64,000 bases of DNA from an uncultured Sulfitobacter sp. (GTDB taxonomy: Bacteria > Pseudomonadota > Alphaproteobacteria > Rhodobacterales > Rhodobacteraceae). A program made the translations under genes and the position numbers. Every line of letters begins with the position of its first letter. The first letter of the stretch is position 1. The stretch spans positions 1 to 64,000 of the forward strand of contig CANLOQ010000007.1 of assembly GCA_947492925.1 (NCBI GenBank), given 5' to 3'. Shown one piece after another: positions 40,297 to 49,252 of this stretch. Under the pieces are notes generated by a model. The model saw only the letters and a program-made list of their open reading frames with translations, had not been told where the DNA came from and searched no databases.

Positions 40297-41042
40297 TGGC
40301 TGAAGCCTCCAACCCCGTCCCGGGCATGACCCGGGACCTCGCGGCCACCGCGGAGGCCCCGGATCCGGTCCGGGGCGGATATCTTGCGACCCGCGACCGG
40401 GTCGAGACCTATTTCGACCGCACCGCAACCAAGACATGGGAGCGTCTGACCTCGGACGCGCCCGTGTCCGGTATCCGCGCCACCGTGCGCGCGGGCCGTG
40501 ATGCGATGCGCGACGTGATCCTGGGCCAATTGCCCGCCGATCTGACCGGCACCCGCATCCTCGATGCCGGTTGCGGCACGGGTGCGCTGGCGTTCGAGAT
40601 GGCCGCAAGGGGCGCAGACGTCACTGGCGTCGATATTTCCCCCCAACTCATTGATATTGCACGCAAACGCACGCCGAACGATCTGCATCACAAGCTCACT
40701 TTCCGCGCGGGTGATATGCTGAACCCCAGGCTGGGCAGCTTCGATCATGTCGTCGCGATGGACAGCCTGATCTACTACACCGCCGCCGATATCGCCGCGA
40801 TCCTTCAGGGGCTGGCCCCCCGTCTGCGCACCAACATGATCTTTACTGTCGCCCCGCGCACACCGCTGCTGATGGCGATGTTCCGCATAGGGAAACTTTT
40901 TCCGCGCTCTGATCGTTCGCCCACGATGGTCCCGCACAGCCCCGCGCGCCTTGCTTCCGCACTGACCAAAGGAAAACTGCGCGACATCGAACGTGTCACC
41001 TCGGGCTTCTACATCTCAAACGCGCTGGAATTCCGCCCATGA
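40296..41042 (+). CDS. bchM: Magnesium-protoporphyrin IX methyltransferase BchM
   Basis: 248 residues. BchM uses SAM to methylate the C13 propionate of Mg-protoporphyrin IX. The SAM-binding core is RILDAGCGTGALAFEMAARG (~87-106), preceded by the family block TWERLTSDAPVSGIRATVRAGRD. Residues ~8-27 are coded by a palindromic repeat, so the extreme N-terminus is non-native but outside the fold. ATG 40296 is preferred over TTG 40293. It overlaps lhaA by ATGA. Confidence 0.95.
40317..40376. repeat. Palindromic repeat element in the 5' coding end of bchM
   Basis: GTCCCGGGCATGACCCGGGA (40317-40336) and GCCCCGGATCCGGTCCGGGG (40356-40375) are two palindromic arms of the same type as in bchB, separated by an 18-base CG-rich loop. 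It is translated in frame as NPVPGMTRD...PDPVRGG right after the start codon. Confidence 0.82.
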
Positions 41043-42466
41043 TCCCGCGCAGCGTCATACGCAATGCCAGCCTGCGGATGCTGCCCTTCTCGGACGCCGT
41101 GTCCGAGCAGTTGCCGCTGCGCCAGCTTTTGCGTCTGTCGCTGTTCCAGATCAGCGTCGGCATGGCCTCTGTCATGCTGCTGGGTACGCTCAACCGCGTG
41201 ATGATCGTGGAATTGAATGTGATGGCGTGGATCGTGGCGATCATGATCGCCATTCCCGTCCTCGTCGCCCCCTTCCGCGCGCTTCTGGGCTTCCGCTCCG
41301 ACACCTACCGCTCCGCCATCGGGTGGAAGCGTATCCCCTATCTCTGGTTCGGCTCGCTCTGGCAATTCGGTGGCCTCGCCATCATGCCGATGGGCCTGCT
41401 GGTCCTGTCCGGCGATCAGGTCGCCGGTCCCGAATGGGCCGGTGAAGTAGGTGCCGCCCTCGCCTTCCTGCTGACCGGCCTTGGCATGCATATGACCCAA
41501 ACCGCCGGTCTGGCCCTCGCCGCCGACCGCGCGAGTGATGAAACCCGTCCACAGGTCGTTGCCCTTCTTTATGTGATGTTCCTGATCGGTATGGGCGTCT
41601 CTGCCGTTCTGATCGGCACATTACTGCGTGATTTCAGCGCCTTGCGTCTGGTGCAGGTTGTGCAGGGTGCCGCCGTTGTCACCATCGTGCTCAACATCAT
41701 CGCCCTGTGGAAACAGGAAAAGGTCGCCCCCATGACCAAGCAGGAGCGCGAGGCCCCCCGCCCCGCTTTCCGCGACGCTTGGAACGATCTGACACGGGAT
41801 ACCGAAGCCACCCGCCTGCTGATTGTCGTTTTCCTCGGCACGCTGGCCTTCAACATGCAGGATGTGCTGCTGGAACCCTACGGCGGGGAAATACTTGGCC
41901 TCTCCGTCTCCGCCACCACACTTCTCACCGCGATGTGGGCGCTGGGTGCGCTCATCGGCTTTGGGCTGGCAGCGAAATGGCTCAAGCAATCCATCAACCC
42001 GCACCGGATGGCGGCACGCGGCATTCTGATGGGCCTGATGGCCTTCTGCGCCGTGATCTTTGCCGCCCCCATGAACAGCCCCGCATTGTTCTTCGCCGGG
42101 GCCTTCGGCATCGGCATCGGCGGCGGGCTCTTTGCGGTCTCAACGCTCACCTCAGCCATGTCACTCGACGTCAAAGGCATTGCTGGCAAGGGCCTCGCCC
42201 TCGGCGCATGGGGGGCCGCACAAGCCACTGCCGCCGGCGTGTCGATCTTCATCGGCGGCGCGCTGCGCGACATTATCAACGGGGCTGCGCTCAGCGGCTC
42301 TCTGGGCGAAGCACTGCAATCGGCCACCACCGGCTATTCCGTAGTGTACCACATCGAAATCGCCCTTCTCTTCGCCACTCTCATCGCGCTTGGTCCTCTG
42401 GTCCGGGCGCGCCCGCTCACCGAAACCCCAGCGACGCCTCTGGGCCTCGCGGATTTCCCAACCTGA
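41039..42466 (+). CDS. lhaA: Light-harvesting 1 assembly protein LhaA (PucC/BCD MFS family)
   Basis: 475 residues with about twelve membrane helices, of the bacteriochlorophyll-delivery branch of the major facilitator superfamily. It is thought to hand bacteriochlorophyll to LH1 apoproteins. Markers are FRALLGFRSDTYRSAIGWKRIPY, GMHMTQTAGLALAADRAS and DVLLEPYGGEILGLS. The position just before puhA is conserved in purple bacteria. It overlaps bchM by ATGA. Confidence 0.94.
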   Translation: MIPRSVIRNASLRMLPFSDAVSEQLPLRQLLRLSLFQISVGMASVMLLGTLNRVMIVELNVMAWIVAIMIAIPVLVAPFRALLGFRSDTYRSAIGWKRIPYLWFGSLWQFGGLAIMPMGLLVLSGDQVAGPEWAGEVGAALAFLLTGLGMHMTQTAGLALAADRASDETRPQVVALLYVMFLIGMGVSAVLIGTLLRDFSALRLVQVVQGAAVVTIVLNIIALWKQEKVAPMTKQEREAPRPAFRDAWNDLTRDTEATRLLIVVFLGTLAFNMQDVLLEPYGGEILGLSVSATTLLTAMWALGALIGFGLAAKWLKQSINPHRMAARGILMGLMAFCAVIFAAPMNSPALFFAGAFGIGIGGGLFAVSTLTSAMSLDVKGIAGKGLALGAWGAAQATAAGVSIFIGGALRDIINGAALSGSLGEALQSATTGYSVVYHIEIALLFATLIALGPLVRARPLTETPATPLGLADFPT

Positions 42467-42494
42467 ACTTTTTCTGATTACCACGGAGGCAAAA

Positions 42495-43268
42495 ATGGTA
42501 GGCACAGAATTCTTCGGAAACTTCGATCTCGCGTCAGCGGCGATCTGGTTGTTCTACATCTTCTTCGCAGGGCTGATTTACTACCTGCAAACTGAAAACA
42601 TGCGCGAAGGCTACCCGCTTGAGACGGACGACGGACAGGTCGCCCCGAACCAGGGCCCCTTCCCCGTACCCAAGGACAAGACGTTCATCCTGCCCCACGG
42701 CCGTGGTGAAGTGACCGTGCCCTCGGGCCAGAACCCCGACCGCCCCGTGCTGGCGCTGCAACGCACGTCCAAAGCCGCTGGCAGCCCCTACATGCCAACG
42801 GGTGACGCGATGATGGACGGTGTCGGCCCTGCATCATGGGCACCGCGCCGCGATGTGCCCGAGCTTGACGCGCACGGCCACGCCAAAATCCAGCCGATGT
42901 CGAAACTGGAAGACTTCAAGGTTTCCGCAGGAACCGATCCGCGCGGCAAACCCGTCGTCACCGGCGACGGTGAAGTTGTGGGCCGCGTGACGGATATGTG
43001 GGTCGACGTGCCGGAACAGCTGGTGCGTTACCTCGTCATGGACGTGAACCCCGAAGGTTCCGGCCAGACACGCATGGTCCCGATGAACTTTGCCCGGATC
43101 AAGGGCGACCGTGTCGTGATCCGCTCGCTTTATGCGGCCAACATCTCGGGCATCCCCACCATCAAGGGCGACGCAGAGATTACGCTGCTCGAGGAAGAAA
43201 AGGTCATGGCCTACTTCGGGGGCGGCACCATGTACGCCGACCCAAGCCGCGAAGAGCCGGTCATCTAA
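42495..43268 (+). CDS. puhA: Photosynthetic reaction centre H subunit
   Basis: 257 residues. One N-terminal membrane helix (~12-31, WLFYIFFAGLIYYLQTENMR) precedes the cytoplasmic PRC-barrel part (~100-250; RGKPVVTGDGEVVGRVTDMWVD, LEEEKVMAYFGGG). The H subunit caps the L/M complex and shapes proton entry to QB. ATG 42495 is chosen with CGGAGG 5 bases upstream; the open frame to 42390 is inside lhaA. The puf genes for L and M are not in the window. Confidence 0.97.
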   Translation: MVGTEFFGNFDLASAAIWLFYIFFAGLIYYLQTENMREGYPLETDDGQVAPNQGPFPVPKDKTFILPHGRGEVTVPSGQNPDRPVLALQRTSKAAGSPYMPTGDAMMDGVGPASWAPRRDVPELDAHGHAKIQPMSKLEDFKVSAGTDPRGKPVVTGDGEVVGRVTDMWVDVPEQLVRYLVMDVNPEGSGQTRMVPMNFARIKGDRVVIRSLYAANISGIPTIKGDAEITLLEEEKVMAYFGGGTMYADPSREEPVI

Positions 43269-43325
43269 ACCACCGCAATCCGGGCCGTTTCGCCAACGGC
43301 CCGGACCACACACAGGGATAGCACC

Positions 43326-43961
43326 ATGCACCACGATGATTTCAAATTCGAACCCGTTCCCGGCCTGCCCGAAGCCTTGCCCGAAGGCGAGCATATTCTG
43401 TGGCAGGGAAAGCCAGACAGCCTCCGTCTGGCAAAGGAAGCGTGGAAACTCAACTGGGTGCTGGGCTATTTCGCTGTGCTGACAGTCTGGCGGATCGGGG
43501 TCTCTTCGGCCTCGGTGCCGCTGACCGAAGCCATGCTGCACGGCGTTCCATTCGTGCTGGCCGGTGCACTGGCCGCGCTGATCCTTTATGGGTTGGCCAC
43601 GGCACAGGCGCGCAGCACCGTTTATACACTGACCAACAAACGCGTCGCCATGCGCATTGGCGCCGCCCTGACCATGACGCTAAACCTGCCTTACGTACAG
43701 ATCGCCAATGCGGGCCTGAAGCTTAGCAAAAAGGGCTGCGGCACGCTGGCATTTGAACTGATGGGCGACACGCGGCTGAGCTATATGATGACCTGGCCAC
43801 ACGCCCGGCCCTGGCATTTCACCCCGTCACAACCCGCCTTCCGCGCCATTCCGAATGCCGCGCGGGTTGCACAGATCTTTACCGATGCTGCGGAAACCCG
43901 CGTGGCAGAACCCGTGATCACGCGGGTGACCCCGGCCCAAGACGCAATCGCGGCGGAGTAG
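43326..43961 (+). CDS. puhB: Photosynthetic complex assembly protein PuhB
   Basis: 211 residues with two or three membrane helices (~42-62, ~72-98) and a PH-like cytoplasmic part (VYTLTNKRVAMRIGAALTMTLNLPY). PuhB assists reaction-centre and LH1 assembly in Rhodobacter. The start EHILWQGKPD...LAKEAWKLNW is typical. It lies between puhA and puhC in the conserved order; spacing 57 bases from puhA. Confidence 0.92.
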   Translation: MHHDDFKFEPVPGLPEALPEGEHILWQGKPDSLRLAKEAWKLNWVLGYFAVLTVWRIGVSSASVPLTEAMLHGVPFVLAGALAALILYGLATAQARSTVYTLTNKRVAMRIGAALTMTLNLPYVQIANAGLKLSKKGCGTLAFELMGDTRLSYMMTWPHARPWHFTPSQPAFRAIPNAARVAQIFTDAAETRVAEPVITRVTPAQDAIAAE

Positions 43962-43966
43962 ACATC

Positions 43967-44437
43967 ATGGCACATCAAACCTCCTCTCTCGCCAATCAGA
44001 TGAAAATGCGCGACCGCGACATGGTCCCGCGCGTTTTGGTGATTGCGATGTTCGGCCTCATGGCCGCCTCGCTTGCCATCGTCGCCTTTGCACAGCTGAC
44101 AGACCAGCCCCAGCGCGGCGTGCCTGCCCCTTCGGCCATCGTGGCGGAACGGATGATCACACTTGACGGCAACCGTAACGAAGGGGTCCGCGTGCTGGAT
44201 ACCTCCGGCGCCGAAATCGCGTTTTCGCAAACCGATAGAAACGGTTTCATTGACGTCATCTGGGTCGGCATCATGCGCGAACGCAAGGTGCAGGGCGTCA
44301 CCGGCAACCCGCCACTTGCCCTCGTGCGCCGCGAAAACGGCCATACCGCCATTATCGACCCTGCCACCGACTGGTCCATCGAACTGATCGGATACGGTGC
44401 AGACAACATCGCAGCCTTCGCCAAGCTGCTTCCGTAA
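43967..44437 (+). CDS. puhC: Photosynthetic complex assembly protein PuhC
   Basis: 156 residues with one N-terminal membrane anchor (VLVIAMFGLMAASLAIVAFAQL, ~24-45) and a periplasmic beta-rich domain (LDGNRNEGVRVLDTSG, FIDVIWVGIMRERKVQGV). PuhC affects LH1-RC organisation in Rhodobacter. It follows puhB by 5 bases. Confidence 0.92.
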   Translation: MAHQTSSLANQMKMRDRDMVPRVLVIAMFGLMAASLAIVAFAQLTDQPQRGVPAPSAIVAERMITLDGNRNEGVRVLDTSGAEIAFSQTDRNGFIDVIWVGIMRERKVQGVTGNPPLALVRRENGHTAIIDPATDWSIELIGYGADNIAAFAKLLP

Positions 44438-44460
44438 CCAACCATGAAAGGGACACAATC

Positions 44461-44784
44461 ATGGGACTAATCACGCGCAGTAAAGAGACGGCCCCCTGCA
44501 CCGTCACCATCAGCCACCGGTTCGAAGAACTCTCGGCACACGTCAAATTCAACAACGGCGCCGTGGTGAACCCTGGCGACAGCGTTCTGGTCCACGGGGC
44601 CGAAATCATGGCCCCCTACGGCGAGGTGGTCGAGGAAGACCGCACCGCCACCATCACCCGTGCGTCCAAGCTCGAACAGCTCTGGACACGCTGGACAGGC
44701 GATTTCGAATTCATGGAACTGTGCGAATTCTCCTTCTCCGAAGAGGTGTTTCCCGCAAACGGAAACAATGAGGTGCTGTCATGA
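44461..44784 (+). CDS. Conserved small PGC protein of unknown function between puhC and acsF
   Basis: 107 soluble residues with a central MAPYGEVVEEDRTATITRASK stretch and an acidic end (DFEFMELCEFSFSEEVFP). It holds the position of puhD in Rhodobacter, but puhD encodes a ~55-residue membrane protein, so I do not use that symbol. The 4-base ATGA overlap with acsF suggests a helper of the cyclase or of assembly; this is inference only. Confidence 0.82.
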   Translation: MGLITRSKETAPCTVTISHRFEELSAHVKFNNGAVVNPGDSVLVHGAEIMAPYGEVVEEDRTATITRASKLEQLWTRWTGDFEFMELCEFSFSEEVFPANGNNEVLS

Positions 44785-45926
44785 ACGCCCATTCCAAAAC
44801 GCCCCCGACCCATTCCGCCTATGCCGCCACCGCCGACGAAGCGATTGCAGCACAGGACGCGCTGGACGACGGGGTGATGACCTCGGAAAAAGCCACCGAA
44901 GTGGCGATGCAGAACACCCTGCTCACCCCGCGCTTCTACACCACCGACTTCGACGAGATGGACGCGATCGACGTGTCATCGGTACGCGACGAATGGGATG
45001 TGCTGATTGGTGCCATGAAAGCAGACCCCAACCGGGGCCATTTCAAGAAAAACGAGGATTGGGATACCGTCGATTGGGACGGGATGGAGCCAAAGCTGAA
45101 GGCCGAATTCATCGACTTCCTGATCTCCTCCTGCACCGCCGAATTTTCGGGCTGTGTCCTCTACAAGGAAATGAAGCGGCGCGGGTCGAACAAGGACATC
45201 ACCGAGCTGTTTCAGCTTATGGCGCGAGACGAGGCGCGGCACGCCGGTTTCATCAACGACGCCCTGCGCGAGGCTGGTATCCGCGTGAACCTCGGCTTCC
45301 TGACCCAGCAGAAGAAATACACCTATTTCCGGCCCAAGTTCATCTACTACGCAACATATCTGTCGGAAAAGATCGGCTATGCCCGCTACATCACGATCTA
45401 CCGCCATCTTGAGCAGAACCCAGAGATGCGGTTTCACCCGATTTTCAAGTGGTTCCGCGAGTGGTGCAACGATGAGTTTTCGCACGGCGAGGCATTTGCC
45501 CTGCTGATGAAAACAGACCCTAAATTGACAGAAAGCTTCACCAACAAGCTGTGGATCAAGTTCTTCCTCACGGCCGTCTATTCAACCATGTGGGTCCGCG
45601 ACCACCAGCGCCCCGTGTTCCACGACGCGCTCGGCGTCGATGTGACGTGGTACGGGCAGGAGGTTTTCCGCAAAACCTCCGAGATATCCAAACAGGTCTT
45701 TCCAATGACGCTGGACATCGACCACCCGCGCTGGCGTCCGAACCTTGACCGGATGGAGGCAGCCTCGCGTCAGGTTGCGGCAGGCAAAGCCAAGGGCGGC
45801 ATCACCGGCACAGCCAGCCGCGTCGCTGGCATGGCCAAGGCGGCCTACGCCTTCGTCGCACTCTATACGATCCCGGCACACAAACACGCCGTGCCCGACA
45901 GCCCGCGCCTGCAACCGGCATACTAA
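44781..45926 (+). CDS. acsF: Aerobic magnesium-protoporphyrin IX monomethyl ester cyclase AcsF
   Basis: 381 residues. This di-iron oxygenase closes the isocyclic ring E using O2. Iron-binding Glu/His motifs are present: FLISSCTAEFSGCVLYKE, ARDEARHAGFIND, and EWCNDEFSHGEAFALL. The presence of AcsF fits an aerobic phototroph; no oxygen-independent bchE is in the window. It sits 9 bases before puhE. Confidence 0.96.
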   Translation: MNAHSKTPPTHSAYAATADEAIAAQDALDDGVMTSEKATEVAMQNTLLTPRFYTTDFDEMDAIDVSSVRDEWDVLIGAMKADPNRGHFKKNEDWDTVDWDGMEPKLKAEFIDFLISSCTAEFSGCVLYKEMKRRGSNKDITELFQLMARDEARHAGFINDALREAGIRVNLGFLTQQKKYTYFRPKFIYYATYLSEKIGYARYITIYRHLEQNPEMRFHPIFKWFREWCNDEFSHGEAFALLMKTDPKLTESFTNKLWIKFFLTAVYSTMWVRDHQRPVFHDALGVDVTWYGQEVFRKTSEISKQVFPMTLDIDHPRWRPNLDRMEAASRQVAAGKAKGGITGTASRVAGMAKAAYAFVALYTIPAHKHAVPDSPRLQPAY

Positions 45927-45935
45927 GGAAACCCT

Positions 45936-46736
45936 ATGTCGTCCCCCTGGACCGCAGCATTGATAGCCGTTTTCGCCTGGTGGTTTTTCACCGGCGCGAT
46001 CCTGCTTGTCGTGCGGCGGGCCGACGGGGGCGATTCGGTGGCCCACGGGCGCAACGTGTTCCTGTCGATTCCGCTTTTTGCCTTGGGCGCGGCGGGCCTC
46101 GTGATCTCCGCCACCGAACTCACGACCCTGAATGTCTATATCGCGTTCATCAGCACGCTGTTGATCTGGGGTTGGATCGAACTGGCGTTCCTAGCGGGTG
46201 TCATCACCGGCCCCGAACGCCGCCCCTGCCCTGCGCATCTGTCCGGGATCGATCGCTTCAACCGCGCGTGGCACACGGTAAGCCACCATGAATTGCTTCT
46301 GCTGTTCGCCCTGCTGGGCATCACCGTCGTAACCACGGGTGCGGCCAACACCGTCGCCTTCTGGTCCTATCTTATCCTTTTCGTCGCGCGCATCTCGGCC
46401 AAGCTGAACCTCTTTTTCGGCGTCCCGCGCATCAACACCGAATTCGTGCCGCAGCCTTTGCAGCACCTCAAAAGCTACTTCCGCCAGGGCCCGATAACGA
46501 TGGCCTTTCCCATCGGCGTGACGTTCCTGTCGATCACCGCCGCCTGTTTTGCCGAACGCATGTTCTCGGCCCCCTCTGCGGAAGCCCTCGCCGGTTTCGC
46601 GCTTCTCACCGCGTTGGCGACCCTCGCCACGCTTGAACACTGGCTGATGGTGGTTCCGCTGCCCGATGCCAAACTCTGGCGCTGGATGCTGCCCGAGACG
46701 ACACAATCACGTAAGGACCAGACCCATGAACTTTGA
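45936..46736 (+). CDS. puhE: Photosynthetic complex assembly protein PuhE
   Basis: 266 residues with about seven membrane helices, of the DUF3623 type placed after acsF in purple bacteria. It contains the histidine-rich patches SHHELLLLF and [23 protein letters not shown] that recall heme- or pigment-binding loops. Loss of PuhE alters bacteriochlorophyll production in Rhodobacter. hemA begins 11 bases before its stop. Confidence 0.9.
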   Translation: MSSPWTAALIAVFAWWFFTGAILLVVRRADGGDSVAHGRNVFLSIPLFALGAAGLVISATELTTLNVYIAFISTLLIWGWIELAFLAGVITGPERRPCPAHLSGIDRFNRAWHTVSHHELLLLFALLGITVVTTGAANTVAFWSYLILFVARISAKLNLFFGVPRINTEFVPQPLQHLKSYFRQGPITMAFPIGVTFLSITAACFAERMFSAPSAEALAGFALLTALATLATLEHWLMVVPLPDAKLWRWMLPETTQSRKDQTHEL

Positions 46737-47940
46737 TGCCCTGTTTCAGTCCCAGATCGACCAACTCAAAGAAGAGGGCAACTATCGCTACTTTGCCGAG
46801 CTGGAGCGCAGCGCAGGCAAATTCCCTCGCGCCGCGAACCACGTCGATGGCGAAATCCGCGATGTGACAGTCTGGTGTTCCAACGACTATCTGGGCATGG
46901 GGCAAAACCCGCTGGTGATCGACGCCATGTGCGAAGCGGTACAGCGCACCGGCACTGGGGCGGGCGGCACGCGCAACATCTCCGGCACCAACCACGATCA
47001 CCTGCTGCTTGAGGCCGAACTGGCCGATCTGCACGGCAAGGAAAACGCGCTTCTTTTCACCTCGGGATATGTCTCTAACTGGGCGGCTTTGTCCTGTCTG
47101 GGCAGCCGACTGGAAAACTGCGTCATCCTCAGCGACAGCGGCAACCACGCCTCCATGATCGAAGGCATCCGCCATTCCAAAGCGAAAAAAGTGATCTGGA
47201 AACACAACGACGTGCGCGACCTTGAGGCAAAGCTGGCGGCCCTGCCCGCCAACGTCCCGAAAATCGTCGCCTTTGAATCCGTCTATTCAATGGACGGTGA
47301 CATCTGCCCCATGCGCGAGATTGTTGAAGTGGCCGAAAAGTACGGCGCCATGACCTATCTCGACGAAGTGCACGCCGTCGGCATGTATGGCCCCCGTGGC
47401 GGTGGTGTCAGCGAACGCGAGGGCCTTGCCGACCGCATCACCCTGATCGAAGGCACGCTGGGAAAAGCCTTTGGTGTCGTCGGCGGCTACATCACCGGCT
47501 CCGCCGCCCTGTGCGACTTTATCCGCAGCTTCGCCTCCGGCTTCATCTTTACCACCGCCCTGCCGCCTGCCGTGGCCGCTGCCGCGCGCGCGTCGATCTG
47601 CCACCTCAAGGAAAGCAGCCTTGAGCGTGATCTGCAAAAGCGCCAGGTCGCCAAACTGCGCGAGCTGCTGGACCGCGCGGGCATTCCCCATATGAACAAC
47701 GACAGCCACATCATCCCGGTGATGATCAAGGATCCGGTCAAGACGCGGATGCTGGCCGACTATCTGATGGACGAATGGGGCATCTACGTCCAACCCATCA
47801 ACTATCCCACCGTCCCCAAGGGCACGGAGCGTCTGCGCTTTACCCCGTCGCCCCTGCACACGGACAAGGATATCGCCTATCTGGTCGATGCGCTGTCCCA
47901 TCTGTGGAAGCAATGTGCGATCAGCCACGCGGTTGCCTGA
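46726..47940 (+). CDS. hemA: 5-aminolevulinate synthase HemA
   Basis: 404 residues. It condenses glycine and succinyl-CoA, the first step of tetrapyrrole synthesis in alphaproteobacteria (Shemin pathway). Landmarks are [14 protein letters not shown], the glycine-rich [39 protein letters not shown] and the PLP lysine in [18 protein letters not shown] 46726 is chosen over the frame opening at 46666. It may be an isozyme devoted to photosynthesis; a second copy elsewhere is common. Confidence 0.97.
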   Translation: MNFDALFQSQIDQLKEEGNYRYFAELERSAGKFPRAANHVDGEIRDVTVWCSNDYLGMGQNPLVIDAMCEAVQRTGTGAGGTRNISGTNHDHLLLEAELADLHGKENALLFTSGYVSNWAALSCLGSRLENCVILSDSGNHASMIEGIRHSKAKKVIWKHNDVRDLEAKLAALPANVPKIVAFESVYSMDGDICPMREIVEVAEKYGAMTYLDEVHAVGMYGPRGGGVSEREGLADRITLIEGTLGKAFGVVGGYITGSAALCDFIRSFASGFIFTTALPPAVAAAARASICHLKESSLERDLQKRQVAKLRELLDRAGIPHMNNDSHIIPVMIKDPVKTRMLADYLMDEWGIYVQPINYPTVPKGTERLRFTPSPLHTDKDIAYLVDALSHLWKQCAISHAVA

Positions 47941-48009
47941 GCCTGATCCTGACGTGACCTAACGCCGCGCGACCTTGTGTTGTCTGCGTGCTTACCCCAG
48001 TTGTGGATC

Positions 48010-48588
48010 ATGGTGCATGATGCCCTCCCCCTCCGCGCGACATTGCGCAGCGGCGAACCCGTGCTGATCCGCGAAATCGGGCCAGCCGACCGCCCGCTTT
48101 TGCGTGACGGGTTCGAAAAACTCTCCAGCCAGTCGCGGTTTTTCCGTTTCCTGTCGGCCCACGGAGAACTGTCCGAGGCAGAGCTTGACCGCTTTACCGA
48201 ACAAAACACCGACGATCATTTTGCCATCGGGGCCGCCGCGATTGGCACCGACGCCGATCTGCCGCTGGCCACCGCGCGTTTTGTGCGCCTTGATCCCAAA
48301 TCCACCGAGGCGGAGTTTGCCATCACCATCATCGACAGCCACCAGCGCCTTGGCCTTGGCACGTTGATGCTGCGCACCCTTGCGCTATCGGCACAGGCGC
48401 GTAACATCGCAGCACTTGTTGCGCTCATTCACCGCGAAAACGCCGGGATGCGCGTGTTGCTCGAACGCTTTGGCGGCTTTGTGCGCAGCGGCGGTGCCGA
48501 AGAGGAATGGTGCCTTCCCCTGCCTCTGCCAAAGGAAAACCCCGCCCTGTCGGTCACCGGATTCGTCGCAATCCCGAACACCGCCTGA
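48010..48588 (+). CDS. GNAT-family N-acetyltransferase
   Basis: 192 residues. The acetyl-CoA-binding segment is seen as EAEFAITIIDSHQRLGLGTLM (R/Q-x-x-G-x-G/A variant) followed by NAGMRVLLERFGGF. The N-terminus (VLIREIGPADRPLLRDGFEKLS) resembles Pat-like GNATs that acetylate proteins, but nothing fixes the substrate. ATG 48010 is favoured; GTG 47977 would add eleven residues. It stands between the PGC proper and the toxin-antitoxin pair and is not a usual PGC member. Confidence 0.85.
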   Translation: MVHDALPLRATLRSGEPVLIREIGPADRPLLRDGFEKLSSQSRFFRFLSAHGELSEAELDRFTEQNTDDHFAIGAAAIGTDADLPLATARFVRLDPKSTEAEFAITIIDSHQRLGLGTLMLRTLALSAQARNIAALVALIHRENAGMRVLLERFGGFVRSGGAEEEWCLPLPLPKENPALSVTGFVAIPNTA

Positions 48589-48653
48589 CGGGTCGATTTT
48601 GCAAATGCGGGCTATTGTCATATATTGCCAACAGCCAACCGAAAGGGAATCGC

Positions 48654-48920
48654 ATGAGCACCCGCAACGTCGTTTTGACCGACCACCAGAACACGCTGAT
48701 CGACAACCTGATCGCCTCGGGCCGCTACCAGAACGCCAGCGAAGCCATGCGCGCGGGCCTGCGGCTGCTTGAAGAACGAGAAGCCTCTCTGCATGCCCTG
48801 CGCGACCATCTGGCAGAGGGCATCGCACAGGTCGAAAGCGGCGCATTTGCCCAAGGGACACCGGAAGAGATTTTTGACAGGGCCATGCGCCGCGCGAAAG
48901 AGAGGGCAAGTGCCGGATGA
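48654..48920 (+). CDS. parD: ParD-type antitoxin
   Basis: 88 residues: an N-terminal ribbon-helix-helix (RNVVLTDHQNTLIDNLIASG, YQNASEAMRAGLRLLEERE) and a flexible C-terminus that would wrap the toxin. It should bind ParE and repress its own promoter. It overlaps the toxin gene by ATGA, the standard arrangement, with AAAGGGA upstream of ATG 48654. Confidence 0.92.
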   Translation: MSTRNVVLTDHQNTLIDNLIASGRYQNASEAMRAGLRLLEEREASLHALRDHLAEGIAQVESGAFAQGTPEEIFDRAMRRAKERASAG

Positions 48921-49246
48921 AGCAGTTGGCATTCACCGAACGTGCAGCGCACGATCTAGAGGATATTCTGACTTACACCGTAACGAATTTTGGCACTGAT
49001 CAAGCGGAAGTCTACAAAAACCTGCTGCTCGAACGCTCCTATGACATCGCCGCAAGCAGGATCGACGGCAGGAACTGTTCCTTGCTCATGGGTCCGTCAT
49101 CGCGGACCCATTTGCTGTATTGCCCCGCCGGACAACACTTTATCGTCTACCTCGACGACAGTGATGCGATCAACGTCATCGCCATCCTGCATCAAAGCAG
49201 TGACCTGCCCCGGCATCTCGAAATCCTCGCGGGCGGTCTGAAATAG
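48917..49246 (+). CDS. parE: ParE-type toxin (RelE/ParE superfamily)
   Basis: 109 residues: LAFTERAAHDLEDILTYT at the N-terminus, a central RSYDIAASRIDGRNCSLL, and the C-terminal VYLDDSDAINVIAILHQSSD strand pair ending in DLPRHL. ParE toxins poison DNA gyrase; related RelE toxins cut mRNA. The length is a little above the usual ~95-100. With parD it would penalise loss of the segment, fitting a plasmid-borne PGC. Confidence 0.9.
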   Translation: MKQLAFTERAAHDLEDILTYTVTNFGTDQAEVYKNLLLERSYDIAASRIDGRNCSLLMGPSSRTHLLYCPAGQHFIVYLDDSDAINVIAILHQSSDLPRHLEILAGGLK

Positions 49247-49252
49247 CGTCGG

